From the NCBI GenBank assembly GCA_000149265.1, contig CH003412.1, forward strand, positions 1,501,808 through 1,565,807: a stretch of DNA of 64,000 nucleotides, written 5' to 3'. This stretch comes from Ciona savignyi (Eukaryota; Chordata; Ascidiacea; Phlebobranchia; Cionidae). A program made the translations under genes and the position numbers. Within the stretch, counting starts at the first letter, position 1. Every line of letters starts with the position of its first letter. Below the pieces are notes generated by a model, which saw nothing but the letters and a program-made list of their open reading frames with translations, was not told the DNA's origin and did no database searches. Below are positions 37,551 to 50,114 of the stretch, piece after piece.

Positions 37551-38026
37551 CCACTGTCCATGATTTGCGTAAGTTTTGATTTATACATTATTGTCGCGTT
37601 TTGTTTCAAAATACAACTTACTAATGTAATATGCTTACACGAATTAAAAGATTACAACAAAGTAATCTATTTTTGTCTATATATGCATCATAGAGTTATC
37701 ACATTAAAATTTGTGTCAAATATAAAAAGTGTGTTTTAAACAGAGGTATAATTCTGACCCAGCAACTGAACTTCATGGTATTTATCTATATGATATAAAT
37801 CAAGATAAATATTTGTTATGAGACCGTTTAATTTAAATGTATATATTCAAACTGGCAATTAAATGTAATATTTTGTGTCGTCCCGGGATTAGACGAAAGT
37901 GCTTTTCGGTAGCAGTTGTTAGCTCGCCACTGCTTGTGCTATTTTGGTTAGCCGCCTGTCGCATCGACACCGGACGCCTGTTACAATGAAAGTACTCGGT
38001 GCATTAATCTGCTGCCCTCAGATCGG

Positions 38027-38081
38027 TGACGTCATTTTTTAAGTGACACAATCACAATTAAGTCTACCGATTCTGACGTCA
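38027..38081. promoter_or_regulatory. Pair of perfect CRE/ATF palindromes
   Basis: TGACGTCA occurs at 38027-38034 and 38074-38081, 47 bp apart. This full palindrome is the classic CREB/ATF site. The target gene is uncertain: snail (2.5 kb away) or the transporter at 40017. Confidence 0.5.
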
Positions 38082-38619
38082 CTTTAAAGTGATAAAGGAC
38101 AAAACATCGCTTTTCGATGGCGTATATATAGTTTCGATGTATATGCCTTTATACTCTTTTCTGCATGGTTAGCAGGTGCATATAAACGCCAATACATACA
38201 CAGAGACCTGCTTGTGGTATTGTAATCGTAAAACAAATGTAAATCCCACAGGCACAAGGCGTAACTTATTCGGACACTTGCTCGGTATCAAATCAATTGG
38301 GCTAAGAATTAAAGTGTCCCCAGAGTTTCGAGCCACGAGCTAACGAAATGCGATATTGCACGGCGTACAAGATATCTTTTATAACAGGTGCAAAACATTT
38401 TTCTCGAAACTAATTTCACTTCGTCTTTTAAACGATATAGACCTAGTTGAAAAAAAATCAAAACTATTTTCTGATATTTAAATGTTATAATTTAAAAAAT
38501 ATGCTTATCCAACTTATATTAACGCAAGATTATAGACAGTTTATTAATTATGAATTTACATTTAGGATAGAATATTTCATATTTTAACTCCGTGGACCGA
38601 AAAACGCAGGAGAGCTACC

Positions 38620-38770
38620 ACAAGGGCGTTTGTTACCAACGGAGCTATTAAAGTTTGTTGTATACGGTTAAAAACTTTCTATTATTTCAGTCCAAATTCA
38701 TTAATCTGGGTTTAAATGATGCCGGTCAAGTAAACTGCCCAAAGACACGACCCACCAGGCAACAAGATCT
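38620..38770 (-). repeat. Degraded SINE family 1
   Basis: GTTACCAACGGAGCTATTAAAG, AATCTGGGTTTAAATG and CAAAGACACGACC correspond, with many changes, to the reversed SINE body. The copy is old. Confidence 0.45.
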
Positions 38771-38809
38771 AACCAACTAAATTAATAACCGAACGTAAAG
38801 ATTTTATTT

Positions 38810-38900
38810 GGTCATTTTTTCATTTGGCTTATTCAGCCAATAATTCATTTGGCTTATTCGGCCATCATTTTTTTATTTGGCTTATTCAGTTTTTTTAGAT
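38810..38900. repeat. Short tandem repeat of CATTTGGCTTATTCAG-type units
   Basis: Three to four imperfect units of about 25 bp contain ATTTGGCTTATTC followed by RGCCA. They are noncoding. Confidence 0.65.
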
Positions 38901-38904
38901 TATA

Positions 38905-40016
38905 GGTGTTTACCCTAGCCGGCGATGGTTTTATACCGATTGCCCGTGTTGTTACTTATTCCATATAGGATTATACTGTTGCGAAAGGTTTGTTATTAGT
39001 TATTTTACAATTGTAACTTGGATAGAGTTGGTCGAAAGAATCTTCGTTAAATTCCGTAGTGCCTTAAACCGAAGCTCTCGTCCTATAAACGGGGTTAAAA
39101 TATATTTTTTAGACTAATTTATGTATGTGATTCAGTGTAATAAACTTATATAGCACACTGTACTGTCAGTTGGCGAATCGTTTCGCTCGAAATTCAAGCA
39201 AATCCGTGTCGTGGAAACAAAACGTTGACGCTTTTGAATTATAACCGCTAGACGTCGCGATCAAACAAGATATCGATATGGCATTATGGCTTGTTTTTGT
39301 TTTTGGACTGTGTTAAAAGTTAGGTGAAAGAATTCGTTAAAGATGAGTTACGTTGTTACAGCCATTGTGAAGTGGCATAATTCATCGAATGTGCCGGGTC
39401 TGTAAAAGGTTGTTGCCCCTGTATTAATTAGTTCACTTTTAAGTTTATAGTTACAATGTTGTGTGTCGTTGTTGTGGTTCGGAAAAACAAATGCTCCGGA
39501 CCAGTTTCGGAGATAAGTTCCATTTTTTCTGAAAAATAGGATTAAACATATGCAGATCCAGTAGGATATAAAAGGTTTAATCATTTAATAATAATTTCTG
39601 AACATCAATCCTGTGGTTTAACTCCAGTTCAGGCTTATTGCAATTTACATTATACAGTTACGGTTGAAAAAACAAATTTGTCAGATGGGTTTATAGGTTC
39701 TGTACCAATTTGACTATGTTTCAGTTTCTGCTTCAGACTACATTTGTGTGGGATGGAACAACGTCCATAAAATTGCTTATCCCAATGGCAGTTTTGGCAA
39801 TGATATACCCTTTTTAATACGTTAAACTTAAGCAGACGAAGGGAATTTTAACATCTTTGATTTTGGGAGAGTTTTCTCTTGTTTACCGATATTTATTTTA
39901 CAGAAACTAAATAAAGTACCGGTACTTGGTTTCAAAGTTACAAGTCAATTCACTTGCATGACTCAATTCAAAATCTTTTAAGGGCGAATAGAAAAGGTTG
40001 ACAATCAATTTAAACC
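38905..40016. other. Upstream region of the SLC38A7-like gene
   Basis: No coding signal is seen. The promoter and any noncoding first exon of the transporter are expected here, but no clear TATA box is found near the start codon. Confidence 0.4.
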
Positions 40017-43000
40017 ATGGTGGACAATGAAATTTCTAGCTTATTATCATCCAAAGAAAACTCCATTCAAGAGGACAGTTCAGTTTCTATGGATGAACAT
40101 GAAACCGAAGTTATTGATAAATCCCAATCCAATACTGGGACTGGCACTTTGGGAGCAATATTTATCGTTGTAAATGCAGCAATGGGAGCTGGCATGTTAA
40201 ATATGCCAGAGGCATTTAAAAATGCTGGTGGTATTTTTCCAGGAACCGTCATGCAATTGGTGAGTAAAAGTCAGGTATCAATAACATACAAGTTTTTAAT
40301 AACCAAGTCCATATGTTTATATGGGTTTGCGGATAAGTATATGACCAAGTTCCTGTTGTGTTTATGGTAAATCTATTGTAAAGTTGCAAGCATTTTAATT
40401 TGATTTAATAGTAACCTGTATCGTTTTAGTATTATCAATCTTATATATATAATATATATATATATATTTTTAATTAATTAAGTAGTATGATAAGTTGTTT
40501 TACATGATTTAACATTATGTTTCAGACATTCCTCATTTTTATTTTGGGCAGCTTAATGATACTTGCATACTGTTGCCATTTGCACCAATGCTCTACTTAC
40601 CAAGAAGTAATTGAAGTTATGTGTGGGAAGGCAGTTGGAGTGGCTGCTGAGTGTTGCATCATGCTGTACATGTTTGGCACCAGCATTGCAATGATTATTA
40701 TTGTTGGTGACCAGTTTGATAAAGGTAAATTGAATGTTCATTTCAAGTAAATTTATATCAACCAGCATTGCCTATAACATTTAGTTTGGTATGTAAAATG
40801 AGACTTGTATATTTACTTAATGAGTGGTTGGTGAATATATTTGTTACCTGTTTTAGCTTACATGCCATTTTTTTAATTAGACAATACAATATTGTTTGTT
40901 TTACTTTTTATGTGAACACTATTAAAAAAAATATTCAAAATTAAAAATATTGGGTATTTAATGTTATCATTTTTTTGCTGTTTGACAGTCATGGAAGCTA
41001 TAGTTGGAATTGACTTTTGCCATCATTGGTACATGAATAGAAAATTTACAATGTGCGCATTTTCAACTGCTGTTATTCTACCACTGTGTATACCAAAAGA
41101 CATTGGCTTCCTCAGACATGCAAGGTTTGAAATTATCTCTAACTTTTTTTTTCTTCATACTTAAAAAAAAACTTTTTGTTCATACTTTAAAAAAAAAACT
41201 TTTTTACTTTAAAAACAACTTTTTTTTGTGGTAATAAAAATTCAAATTTGTTTGTACTGGCTTTATGTCTTTTTTACTGTGTTTATTGTTTCTGTACATT
41301 AGCCTTTAAAGACCATATAACTCTCTCCATACATAGGGCGACAACTAATATAGTAAAAAGTGCAATTAAACTGTTTGCATTTATGGCTAAATTTTCTGCT
41401 GATTATCTATTTCAACAGTGTCGTTGGAGTGGTAGCAACAATTATTGTTATGTTAACTGTGGTTATCAAGTTTGCAACGCACACGTACACACCTGGTACC
41501 ATCCGCAACTCACCAAAGAATTTATCCGAGTTTATGGCCGCAGTTCCTGCAATATTCTTTGCTTACCAGGCAAGTATGGCTTCCAAATATAAAAGTTTAT
41601 TACTTATTACTCATGTGGGGTTAGGAAGGATTGTTGACTGTTGCCCCATGATTTTAACAGCAGTCATCAGGATGCATGGTATTAATCGTTAAGTTATTAC
41701 TGTGTGAATTTGTGAATAATAGAAAATAATTAACTATTTTTAAACAATAATAAGTGGAAAACTTACTGACATTATATTATTTTTATAAACTACATGTTAT
41801 TAGTTTGATGTGTCATTTTACATTAATATAAATAAGTTGTACATTTTTTTACTTTTTTTCCAGTGTCATGTTAGTTCTGTACCTGTGTATGCATCTTTAA
41901 GAAAGAAAACTGCCTCTAACTGGTCAATTATAATATTGTGTTCTGTAATGCTCTGTGCTGTGTCCTACTGTTTAACAGGTTTGTGATTTCATGATTTCTG
42001 GCTAACTTTCTTAAGAGCTGTTATTGACCTAAAATATAAATTTTCTGTAACAGAATAATTATTGTGCCTAAGTTCTTAATTAAAAAAGACACAATTTTGT
42101 GAGCTAATAATATGTAAACCTCTTTGAGATTTCACATTATAATATGTTTTTCCTAAGGAATATGTGGGTACCTAACATTTGGAGATGATGCCAAGAGTGA
42201 CATTCTGCAAAATTATAATGCAAATGACTTCTTTGTCATTGCTGCACGAATTGCGATTGTTATTGCTATGTTAACCTCGTATCCAATTTTGCAGTTCTGT
42301 GGCAGGTGATGCTGATAATTTTTCCTACTGAGTTTTTTGTCTGCTATTTGTAACTGTAGAACACTATACCAATACAAGCGCGAAGTGAATAAAAATCTGT
42401 AATGATCAAGGTGTTTCTAACTACTGTTTAACTTTACATATTTTATGGTACGCTCTATTGTGTCACAATTATCATCAATTTAAAAATATCTTCTTACAAC
42501 AAGTACATGTGTATAATCGGAATTAAGCAAAATATGGCCACAACTTCTAGTTAATGATTACTAGTATAACACAATTGTAAAAACTTGTTTTCAATTAACG
42601 GTGTTCACATTTAGAAAAACAATAATTCTTCTTGTGTTTTTAGAGCCGCCATCATAACATTGTTTATTAAAATGAGGATTTTTTCATCATCACCACAACA
42701 GAGAGTTGAGAAGTTGCGGCGATACCTGTTGACGTTGACTTGGTTCTTTACGTCACTTGTCCTCGCTTTATTCATACCAAACATTGGTGAAGCCATTGCA
42801 GTTGTTGGAGGTTTGGCTGGATGCTTCATTATGCTCTTTCCAGGTGCACAATTTAAAAATTTGTAATTTAAAATTTAACTATTAATCCACTATACAGTTG
42901 TCAGTTATTTTACATTTTCCCATATAATGTTTACAAAATATTAAGCTAAATAAATAGATATTAGCACCATCATACTTGTACAATTTGGGTTGTGTTACAG

Positions 43001-43448
43001 TGCTAGTATAATTGAGTTAACAATGGCAGTTAAATTTTATTTTTATGACCTCAATAACAAATATTGCATTTAAAATATAGTCTAATATCAATCCGTACAT
43101 ATATCCAAGTCATAATTAGACATAATCTAAGACCAATTTATATAGATTTTTGATATAGACGTTGACATTTCACAACTGTGTGCTGTAAATTTTATATCTA
43201 CCGTGAGGATATAATTAAATTTTAATAAAATATAACTAAGAAATGTTTTATATTTAGGTTTGTGTTTAACTGTACTTGCTGTCAATCTCAATTCATCAAG
43301 TAAATGGAAAGTTCGGATTTTAATATTAGTCGGTGCCAGTTATTCTGTAATCGGGACATTTCTGTTTGGCGAAATAACCACAGAAGCAATTATGAATGAC
43401 ATTTCCAGTGCCTCATCAGAACTTTCTAGCACTTGCTATGCATCTTAA
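40017..43448 (+). CDS. slc38a7: SLC38A7-like sodium-coupled neutral amino acid transporter, eight exons, 460 aa
   Basis: Exons are 40017-40259, 40526-40724, 40989-41124, 41419-41569, 41864-41978, 42158-42305, 42644-42843 and 43258-43448; the sum is 1383 nt with an intact frame. A polar N-terminal tail of about 45 residues precedes [20 protein letters not shown] (first membrane helix, unwound substrate site). Later come [63 protein letters not shown] and [20 protein letters not shown], all characteristic of SLC38A7 (SNAT7). About eleven hydrophobic helices are present. Mammalian SNAT7 exports glutamine and asparagine from lysosomes; that role here is by homology. The intron after exon 4 begins GCAAGT (GC-AG). 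Confidence 0.93.
40441..40468. repeat. AT dinucleotide microsatellite in transporter intron 1
   Basis: An AT repeat of about 28 bp with one slip lies between exons 1 and 2. Confidence 0.8.
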
Positions 43449-43533
43449 CATTTGATTGTTTTAAAAGTTGTTCATATTTCTTTACGAATTACACCAACAG
43501 TGTTATAAAGTAGTTTTTTGATTTTCTCTTTAA

Positions 43534-43539
43534 AATAAA
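43534..43539 (+). terminator. Poly(A) signal of the SLC38A7-like gene
   Basis: AATAAA lies 86 bp after the stop codon. Confidence 0.55.
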
Positions 43540-44278
43540 AAATTTTCTGCCGGAATTAATTTGTATCTTTATTTACCTGATTAAAAATACCAACTTACCA
43601 TCCTAGCACCAGTATAGCTAGATGTTACATCTTTAACAATATATGTTGTGTATATTGCATAAACTGACGGTGACAGCTACCGATTTTAACATTTGTGCCT
43701 CATCTTTGCTTTACACTGTCTTTGTCATTTGAAGTAAGTGCAATTTTAGAAAACATTTCTGTGTTGGCCAACATGTTTATTATAAGTAAAAATATTATTC
43801 GAGTATAAATATGTATGAATGTATTGCTTGTTTAAAGTGATGAGGATGTAAGATACACATCTGTAATGACTCCGGTAAGTATATTTCCACCAGCATATTC
43901 TGACCAAGAAAAAAACATTCAAAACCATTATTGCATGCAATTTATTAACGAAACACAGGCAGCATCATGTTGTAGTACAATGCAGGATTCACTAATAAAG
44001 CTTGAAGAACTTTCAGGGATGTATTGCTTGATAACTATCTATAAAAACTTGCTTTGCAATTCCGAAGACAGCAAAAAAGGAACCGCAGCAATTACTTGTA
44101 TGCCTAAGAAGAGAGTTAAAAGGAAAATAAAGTTATGCCCAGACTTGGGTTTGACAATGTTTATATCTGCTAATCATGTATGCTTAAATCCCTACAGCCA
44201 AGGTTTCTTCGTTAAAAATGACATGTACATAAGAAAGCATTGTCACATTAACCAGCAGGTTACCTTACCCACCACCTT

Positions 44279-44505
44279 AAGTTACGGGAGTTATTGCAAG
44301 TTAGTAACTTGTATAAAGTTACGGGAGTTATTGCAAGTTACGGGAGTTATTGCAAGTTAGTACTGTATAATTTATACATCCTTTTTTTCTTAGAAACTAT
44401 TAATAGACTGAATTTAAACGATGTCTGCTAAATGCCTTGCCAGGAAAACAACTGAATAGCTAGTAACCGGTTTTGATCCTTCAGCTGAAAGGCAGTGCAT
44501 TAAAT
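44279..44505 (-). mobile_element. Degenerate SINE with an internal three-unit minisatellite
   Basis: AAATGCCTTGCCAGG, AACTGAATAGCTAGTAACCGG and TTCAGCTGAAAGGCAGTGC are the reversed SINE head and body. At 44279-44360 the segment GTTACGGGAGTTATTGCAAG, itself from the SINE, is present three times in tandem. Confidence 0.6.
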
Positions 44506-44566
44506 ACCTGTGCATTAAGAACCCATAGCTACATTTTGGTATCTTTTAAACCAGACCTTATTTGAC

Positions 44567-47500
44567 TTAATTGACATAGACCAATACCATAATACAATGA
44601 TAGCTATTTGTACCTTGTAGTCTGATCTCACACAACAGTTCAAAATATTCTGTGTTAATGCAACAGTTGGTGATCAAATAATCAGGTGAGTGGTTGGCTG
44701 CTTCCAGTAAAAGGTTTCTTATTTGTTCAAAATCATCGCATGTTATTCGACGGGCATCACCGACTACATTTGGCATGTCCGAACCGGTTATCTGAAGTAT
44801 CATGATTGTTAATAACAAATGCTTAACATGGGTAACACTCAAACATCTAAATGGTTGTTTCTAAAAATAGCTGGAAGAAAGTAGCTTCTAACAATAGACA
44901 CCGTCAATCAAATAATATTGAGTTTTTGCCATCTAACCAACAGGTGCTTAAATTTTTCATTAAAAATAAGCATTTTCTTCACAAGGTACTAATTATGGTT
45001 AAAACTAGACCGTGTTTTTTAGAATTAATAGTTTGTAATATCCCAGCCACAATATTAAAATCTGGTTAAAAGGTTCTCACTGATTTGTGATTTCACATGA
45101 TTTAAGCAGTAATAGTAAGTTTACTACTGTACAAAAATTTTACAAAAAAAGACAAGTATTGTAGAACCAACCTTTCCCAAATAATCAAACACTATCACAT
45201 GGTTATCCTCTGCCAGTTGACGAGCTCTGTTTCGTAAGTAACTGCATGCCGAGTTTGTTTCATGACAATCAGCTTCAATCACCGTAATTCCCTAAATTTC
45301 CTTGTCTCTCCAATCGACCACATCAGGGTCATGGATTCGGTTAAATATTGTTAAACCACAAGCTTCTCCACCAATCCATGTAACTCTAACAAATTTTATT
45401 AATCTCACCGAACTGTTTTTAAGAATGTTGAGACCAATAGAGGAAAGCTATGATATGAATAGGATAGGATATTCACGTTTATCCCCGTGAATGGGAAAAC
45501 CAAGGGGGTTAACAAACAGGCAATCGTCAGATTACCTCGCGCCCACCGTCGGGTTACCAGAGCTATTGCAGTATGTTGTATATGATATACACGTTCCTAT
45601 AATTTGGTAGAACCCATTAATCAGCTGGGTTTAGCAATGTCCGTTAAATGCCTTGCCCTTTTTTGTGGGAATTATAAAATATGCTAAAGTTATAACAAGT
45701 ATGATGTCGGTAGTAAATATATTTTACCTCATTGTGTTTAAACTATTCTTTATCCCATATCCATACAAAGAAAGTGACACCACCTCATCATGCTCAAGAA
45801 TCGTTCGTAAATAAGCTTTCGTCACAACTTCTAGTTTCTCTAATTTCTTTATATTTTTGCAACCGGAAATATGTTGAAGCCTGTAACAAAATGCAATCAC
45901 AGAAACTTTTGTTGCGTTGATGAACTAGCATTACTAAAACACAAAATTTATGTGTCGGTTTGCAAAAAAACATTTGCAGATGCTGCTCCAACCCCAAATC
46001 ATTTCTTTTGACCACTTTTTTGCATGGCTGTGCTGTTAAAACACAAGGCCTTAATGCCTTAATCTAGTGGATTTAAATGGTATTTTCAAAAGTCTTATTA
46101 GTTTTTTGAGTTTTTTTTTTGTGCAAATTAGCTGAATACAGATGAGCTTACTTATTATCCCATTAAGAAAAATATAAGTATATTTTAGAAAATAAAAATG
46201 TTATTAAACTAGAATTACAACCCACCTCAAATATGGTTTGGAGCCAATCTCCAACCAAATAATATCAATTTTGTTGGATTCTTTATCATAACCATTCAAA
46301 ATATGTTCTAAACACGATTTAAACTGATAACCGAGTAGTTCCAATATTTTATCACAAACAAAAACACAGTCCAATGTCCAGTGATCGTCTGTAAAATAAT
46401 TTCTTGTTTATGTTTCAATCCTAATTTTTATGGAAAGTTCTTGGTGAAACAAAAAAATAAAATCCAAGAGTAGAGAACCGGTTATACCAGTATTTTTAAT
46501 TTTTTTTCAATAACAATAATTTACCTACAATAGGTAATCATTATTAAAATAATGGATTAAAATACTACTACATGGTAAACACACTTGGTTTAAACTAGAA
46601 TGCAGGCTCAAAAATTAAAAACTTTAAGGATTCAAAAGTTGGAAGTGAAAATAAAAGTGAAATTAATGAAATCAAAAATAGAAAATTTAAAATGGTTTTA
46701 TTTCATCAGTATGCATACCCGGTCGATTAGCCACCAAATTTGGGACACCGATGTATCCTTCTTTTAAGGATACATTTTCATCATCCAGTTGAAAAACAGA
46801 TTTGTGCTCTCTTAAAAAATCAGCAATTTCTGCTGGACGTTTTCCAGCAATAACCTGAACTTGTTTTGAAGCTTGTCCGATATAACCTGCAAGCTGTATT
46901 AATGTTTGAGTTTTTTTAGTTTTTAGCCGGTTGACAAAGTAGCGAATTGACTCATTTTTCCACTCCTTTTCATCAAAATTTATAGCACAATCTGAAAAAT
47001 ATGAAAAAAAAATTAGGGAGATATAAAAGGTAATTATATTGTATGCATTATGTGTTGTTTACTACAATAGTCTTTTAATTAGTTGAATTAATGTCTGAGT
47101 AAGTGTCTTGTATAAGACGATACATGTGATAAGAAGAGGTGGATTTCGAATTTGCAACCTAATGAACTACCATTACCTCCTTGTTCATCTTTATCTTTTG
47201 TCTCCTCTATTTTCTCTGAATCAATCTCAAAACTTTTCATTGATGGTGCGGGAAAATCATTAGTATGATCAACAGGTTCATTGACTATGCTCACAAGATC
47301 CCCCACCAAGTTAAACATCGTGGGGGTGAAGTTCAACGAAATCCCTAATGGCGTCAGGACTTCTACCGCCAATTATTGAACTAACCTCTTTGTCGGCTTG
47401 GCCAAGTGATCCTGCTAGCTTGACCAAAGTTTTCTTTTCATCTTTCTTAAACTTTGATTTCAAATACTCTACAGCCTTGCAGGATGGGTTCGTCATACCT

Positions 47501-48183
47501 TGCAGTGAGTTTGCAATACACTGTGATTTGAGGTCAACCATGTCGTTTGTAACCTTAAATATCCACTGGTTTCTATTGATAAATGTCATAAAAACATCTT
47601 GCTTTGTAGAACCAACAATGCTGCGAATAATTGGGCTTGCTTGATTCAGATGTCCAGCCAACTTCAGCGCCGACAATGGCCCTTTCTCATTTAAAATTTT
47701 CACGAAAAAGATCACAGCTTCTTGGTCTTCATTTGTAACAGTAACTGGTTCGTCTGTTTCTGATTTAAAAATATTTTCGCCAATTCGAAAGAATAAATGT
47801 TGATTTCGAAACAAAAAATCAATAGCTCCTTGTTGCCAACCATTAGCTGTTATATAACTTTCATTGGCTCTACCAGTGCAAAGGTTTTTAAACTTGGAGA
47901 ATGACATAAAGCTGTCACCAATTTCGTTTAGAATCTTTACTCTCAAATTCTCTTCTATTTCAGTTAGGCAAACGTAACCTTTTTTAAATGTAAAACTTCT
48001 TGGATTGTCACACAGCAAGTCAAGTAATTCATTTTTACTGACAGTTTTAAGGATTTTAGGGCAATTAGTTGGTGTGTTCTTGGATCCATCTTTAAAGCAA
48101 GTAAGCAGTGCATCCACTGTCAACGCTCCATTTCTACTCAGTGTATCAACAATAAATTGTTTACCTTTCTCCAGTGTAGACAT
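44567..48183 (-). pseudogene. Egalitarian-like repeat gene with a frameshift and an in-frame stop
   Basis: Minus-strand exons: 48183-47177, 46991-46719, 46388-46226, 45880-45728, 45412-45172, and 44791 to about 44567 (donor-like site at 44614, otherwise a stop at 44567-44569). The protein starts with a winged-helix-like segment. At least three repeats follow of the type FFVKILNEKGPLSALKLAGH with QA, a glycine turn, then F and FKV or FQL. They resemble the N-terminal repeats of Egalitarian/EXD1-type proteins (RNA transport, piRNA pathway); no clear 3'-5' exonuclease motif is seen. Two defects break it. One extra base near 47319 shifts the frame inside the third repeat. An in-frame TAG (minus strand, 45292-45294) lies in exon 5, whose phases otherwise fit both neighbours. 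Either the gene is decaying or the assembly has errors. Alternatively, that TAG could act as an alternative acceptor. Confidence 0.6.
45455..45659 (-). mobile_element. Truncated SINE family 1 in an intron of the Egalitarian-like gene
   Basis: Reversed body and tail are present (GATAGGATATTCACG, CACCGTCGGGTTACCAGAGC, AATGTCCGTTAAATGCC). The tRNA-like head is missing. It lies between the fourth and fifth exons, in the same direction as the gene. Confidence 0.8.
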
Positions 48184-48256
48184 TGGAGGAAATAGATATT
48201 TCAGAACTATGTGTTTTTAGTATAACCTGATATGATTTAAAAGGTTAATAAAAAGC

Positions 48257-50114
48257 ATATGAATGCTGGAACTAGTATATATTTTCAATAAATATTAATT
48301 ATTACACATTGAAATTAATACAATGGGATTTAAAAAAATCATTCACAATAAAGCAAAAGTGTGCAAAATATATTTTCCAGTTGTATATGTTATGAAGATA
48401 ATCAACTCTGGTTAATATAGTTACGGTATCCAGGACCTACATGGGTAAAATGAGTATGCTCAAATATTTGTGGTGAGTTAAAGTGGTACTTATTTCACTT
48501 TCACCATGACATAAAAAATGAAATAAAAAAAAGTTATATCACACCTTATAAGAAAAACTTCTGATACCTTTATAATTTACTTATTTTACCCGTGTAGGAA
48601 AGATATAATTTAATTACCAACAAGCATAAATAGGCAAATGTTAAAACATTTGTGAATAAACAGATACCTGAGTAAACAATGTAATACAATAACATGAAAA
48701 TTATTTAAACAAAACAGTTGTTAAAACAACAATAAATTGTTTTAGACAGTCTCTATGATGGGTCACTGCATCTCCCGAGAAACAAAATAGAATTTGTCTC
48801 GTTGTTTATTATCAGATACAAGAATGGACGATCACAGGTAAACGGAGTGGGTGGCTCGAAAGGAACTTCTATGTCATCGTACCACTCACAGATAATAGCT
48901 GTTACAGCAGCTGCCTCCGACCCAGTTTCATCGACTTCAATATAAGCTTTGTGAGCAACCTGAGACACAAACAAATCATTTCCACCTGATATGCCTTGCA
49001 GATTTGCTTTTCCTCCGTCAAAGATATCAACCATCCCCATTTTCTTTAAGTTTTCAACCAGATTCAGTTGTTTTTCAAGCTTTATTTTTGGAATCGAAAC
49101 AGCCAATTTTGTCTCTCTCATTTTCAAGATGACTTTATTTAGTTTCTTAGCAGTCAGAGCATTTAAACATTCATTTAACCCAAACTGATTTTCTGGAAGA
49201 ATAACCAACATCGAAACCTGACCACCTTTGTATGGAAATTCTGCCATTTTGAAACTTTTATCCTTCACAAAGTTAAAGGTTTCAACTTGGTTCATCATTT
49301 GTACCCTCTTTGTTATTCCTTCTTGTATATGAAAGTTCATATGATTGCTGTCCTCTGCTTCAAACTTGTGCGCCCAGTCGCCTTTAAAATAAACAGCATT
49401 TGCCAAAACCAAGCGTACAAAACTGTTAATAGAACCACTTGGTAACAAATCCTTAATTTTATCTTTTGTTTCTTTCTGAGCCCAAGCATTAATTGTTTGT
49501 CTAGAAGCTTCAGGATCTCCTTTGAAATCTAGTGCTTGGATTTCCGTTTCATAGAACTCCTTGCACTGTGATACAAAGCTTTGCTGTAAGTTGTAGGAAG
49601 CTCCTGGAAACAATTTATTTGCTGTTTGCAAAACAACTTCGGAAGATTTCATGTGATGCAGGATGTTGCGAAAACCAGAGTTGATCTCGGATTGACTAAG
49701 ATCCTTAAAACCAAGAACATGAAGCATTTGTTCTCTTGTCACCTCCTTTGCTCCAACAAGAGCCATGGCGAGGGTAGTAGAAATGCTGAATGGGGAAAAA
49801 AATAAATTCCCATCTTCTCTTGATAACTCATTGTAGAGGTGAAGCGCGAAACTTGTCTGACCTAATACTACTTGATTAAACCCCATGTTTGTTTTGTTGC
49901 TAAAGTAATAAGACACACAATAATTAATCTAAGAATAGTAAGCATTGATACAATCTTATGTTAGAGCTTTGATATACTTACTTAAGTAATTAGGTAATAT
50001 AAATACTTCTAATTATGTTGTTTTTATAATTAACAATTTATATTATACCATGTTTATACTACATGTAGACAATATCTATCCACTGTAACCATTGTTTGAA
50101 TATGAATTGACACT
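48257..50114 (-). repeat. Serpin duplication unit, copy 1
   Basis: This segment, including 3' flank, serpin gene and upstream flank, matches 51227-53215. Shared flank strings include GTTACGGTATCCAGGACCTA on the 3' side and ATTATACCATGTTTATACTA on the 5' side. The right end abuts the truncated serpin at 50115. Confidence 0.8.
48753..49886 (-). CDS. Intracellular-type serpin, single coding exon, 377 aa, intact
   Basis: Serpins trap target proteases by cleavage of a reactive-centre loop. The chosen start gives MGFNQVVLGQTSFALHLYNE. A start 30 bp upstream is open, but an acceptor-like TTATTACTTTAG separates it and is shared with the third copy, so a 5' noncoding exon is likely. Family motifs are NLFFSPFSISTTLAMALVGA, VLANAVYFKGDWAHKF and the C-terminal PFLYLIINNETNSILFLGR. 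The hinge TGSEAAAVTA (from about residue 321) is of the inhibitory type. The loop after it contains CEWYDD. The P1 residue cannot be fixed because the loop is longer than in alpha-1-antitrypsin. No signal peptide is seen, so a cytosolic clade-B-like role is inferred. Confidence 0.9.
   Translation of the reverse strand: MGFNQVVLGQTSFALHLYNELSREDGNLFFSPFSISTTLAMALVGAKEVTREQMLHVLGFKDLSQSEINSGFRNILHHMKSSEVVLQTANKLFPGASYNLQQSFVSQCKEFYETEIQALDFKGDPEASRQTINAWAQKETKDKIKDLLPSGSINSFVRLVLANAVYFKGDWAHKFEAEDSNHMNFHIQEGITKRVQMMNQVETFNFVKDKSFKMAEFPYKGGQVSMLVILPENQFGLNECLNALTAKKLNKVILKMRETKLAVSIPKIKLEKQLNLVENLKKMGMVDIFDGGKANLQGISGGNDLFVSQVAHKAYIEVDETGSEAAAVTAIICEWYDDIEVPFEPPTPFTCDRPFLYLIINNETNSILFLGRCSDPS

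Noticed and set aside
37179-37554. 115-codon minus-strand frame in the second GC-rich island
   Set aside because: No domain and no supporting signals; opposite-strand frames are equally open.
43866-44360. 164-codon open frame on the plus strand between the transporter and the Egalitarian-like gene
   Set aside because: Its end is made of SINE and minisatellite sequence, a strong donor (GTAAGT) follows the third codon, and no domain is recognisable.
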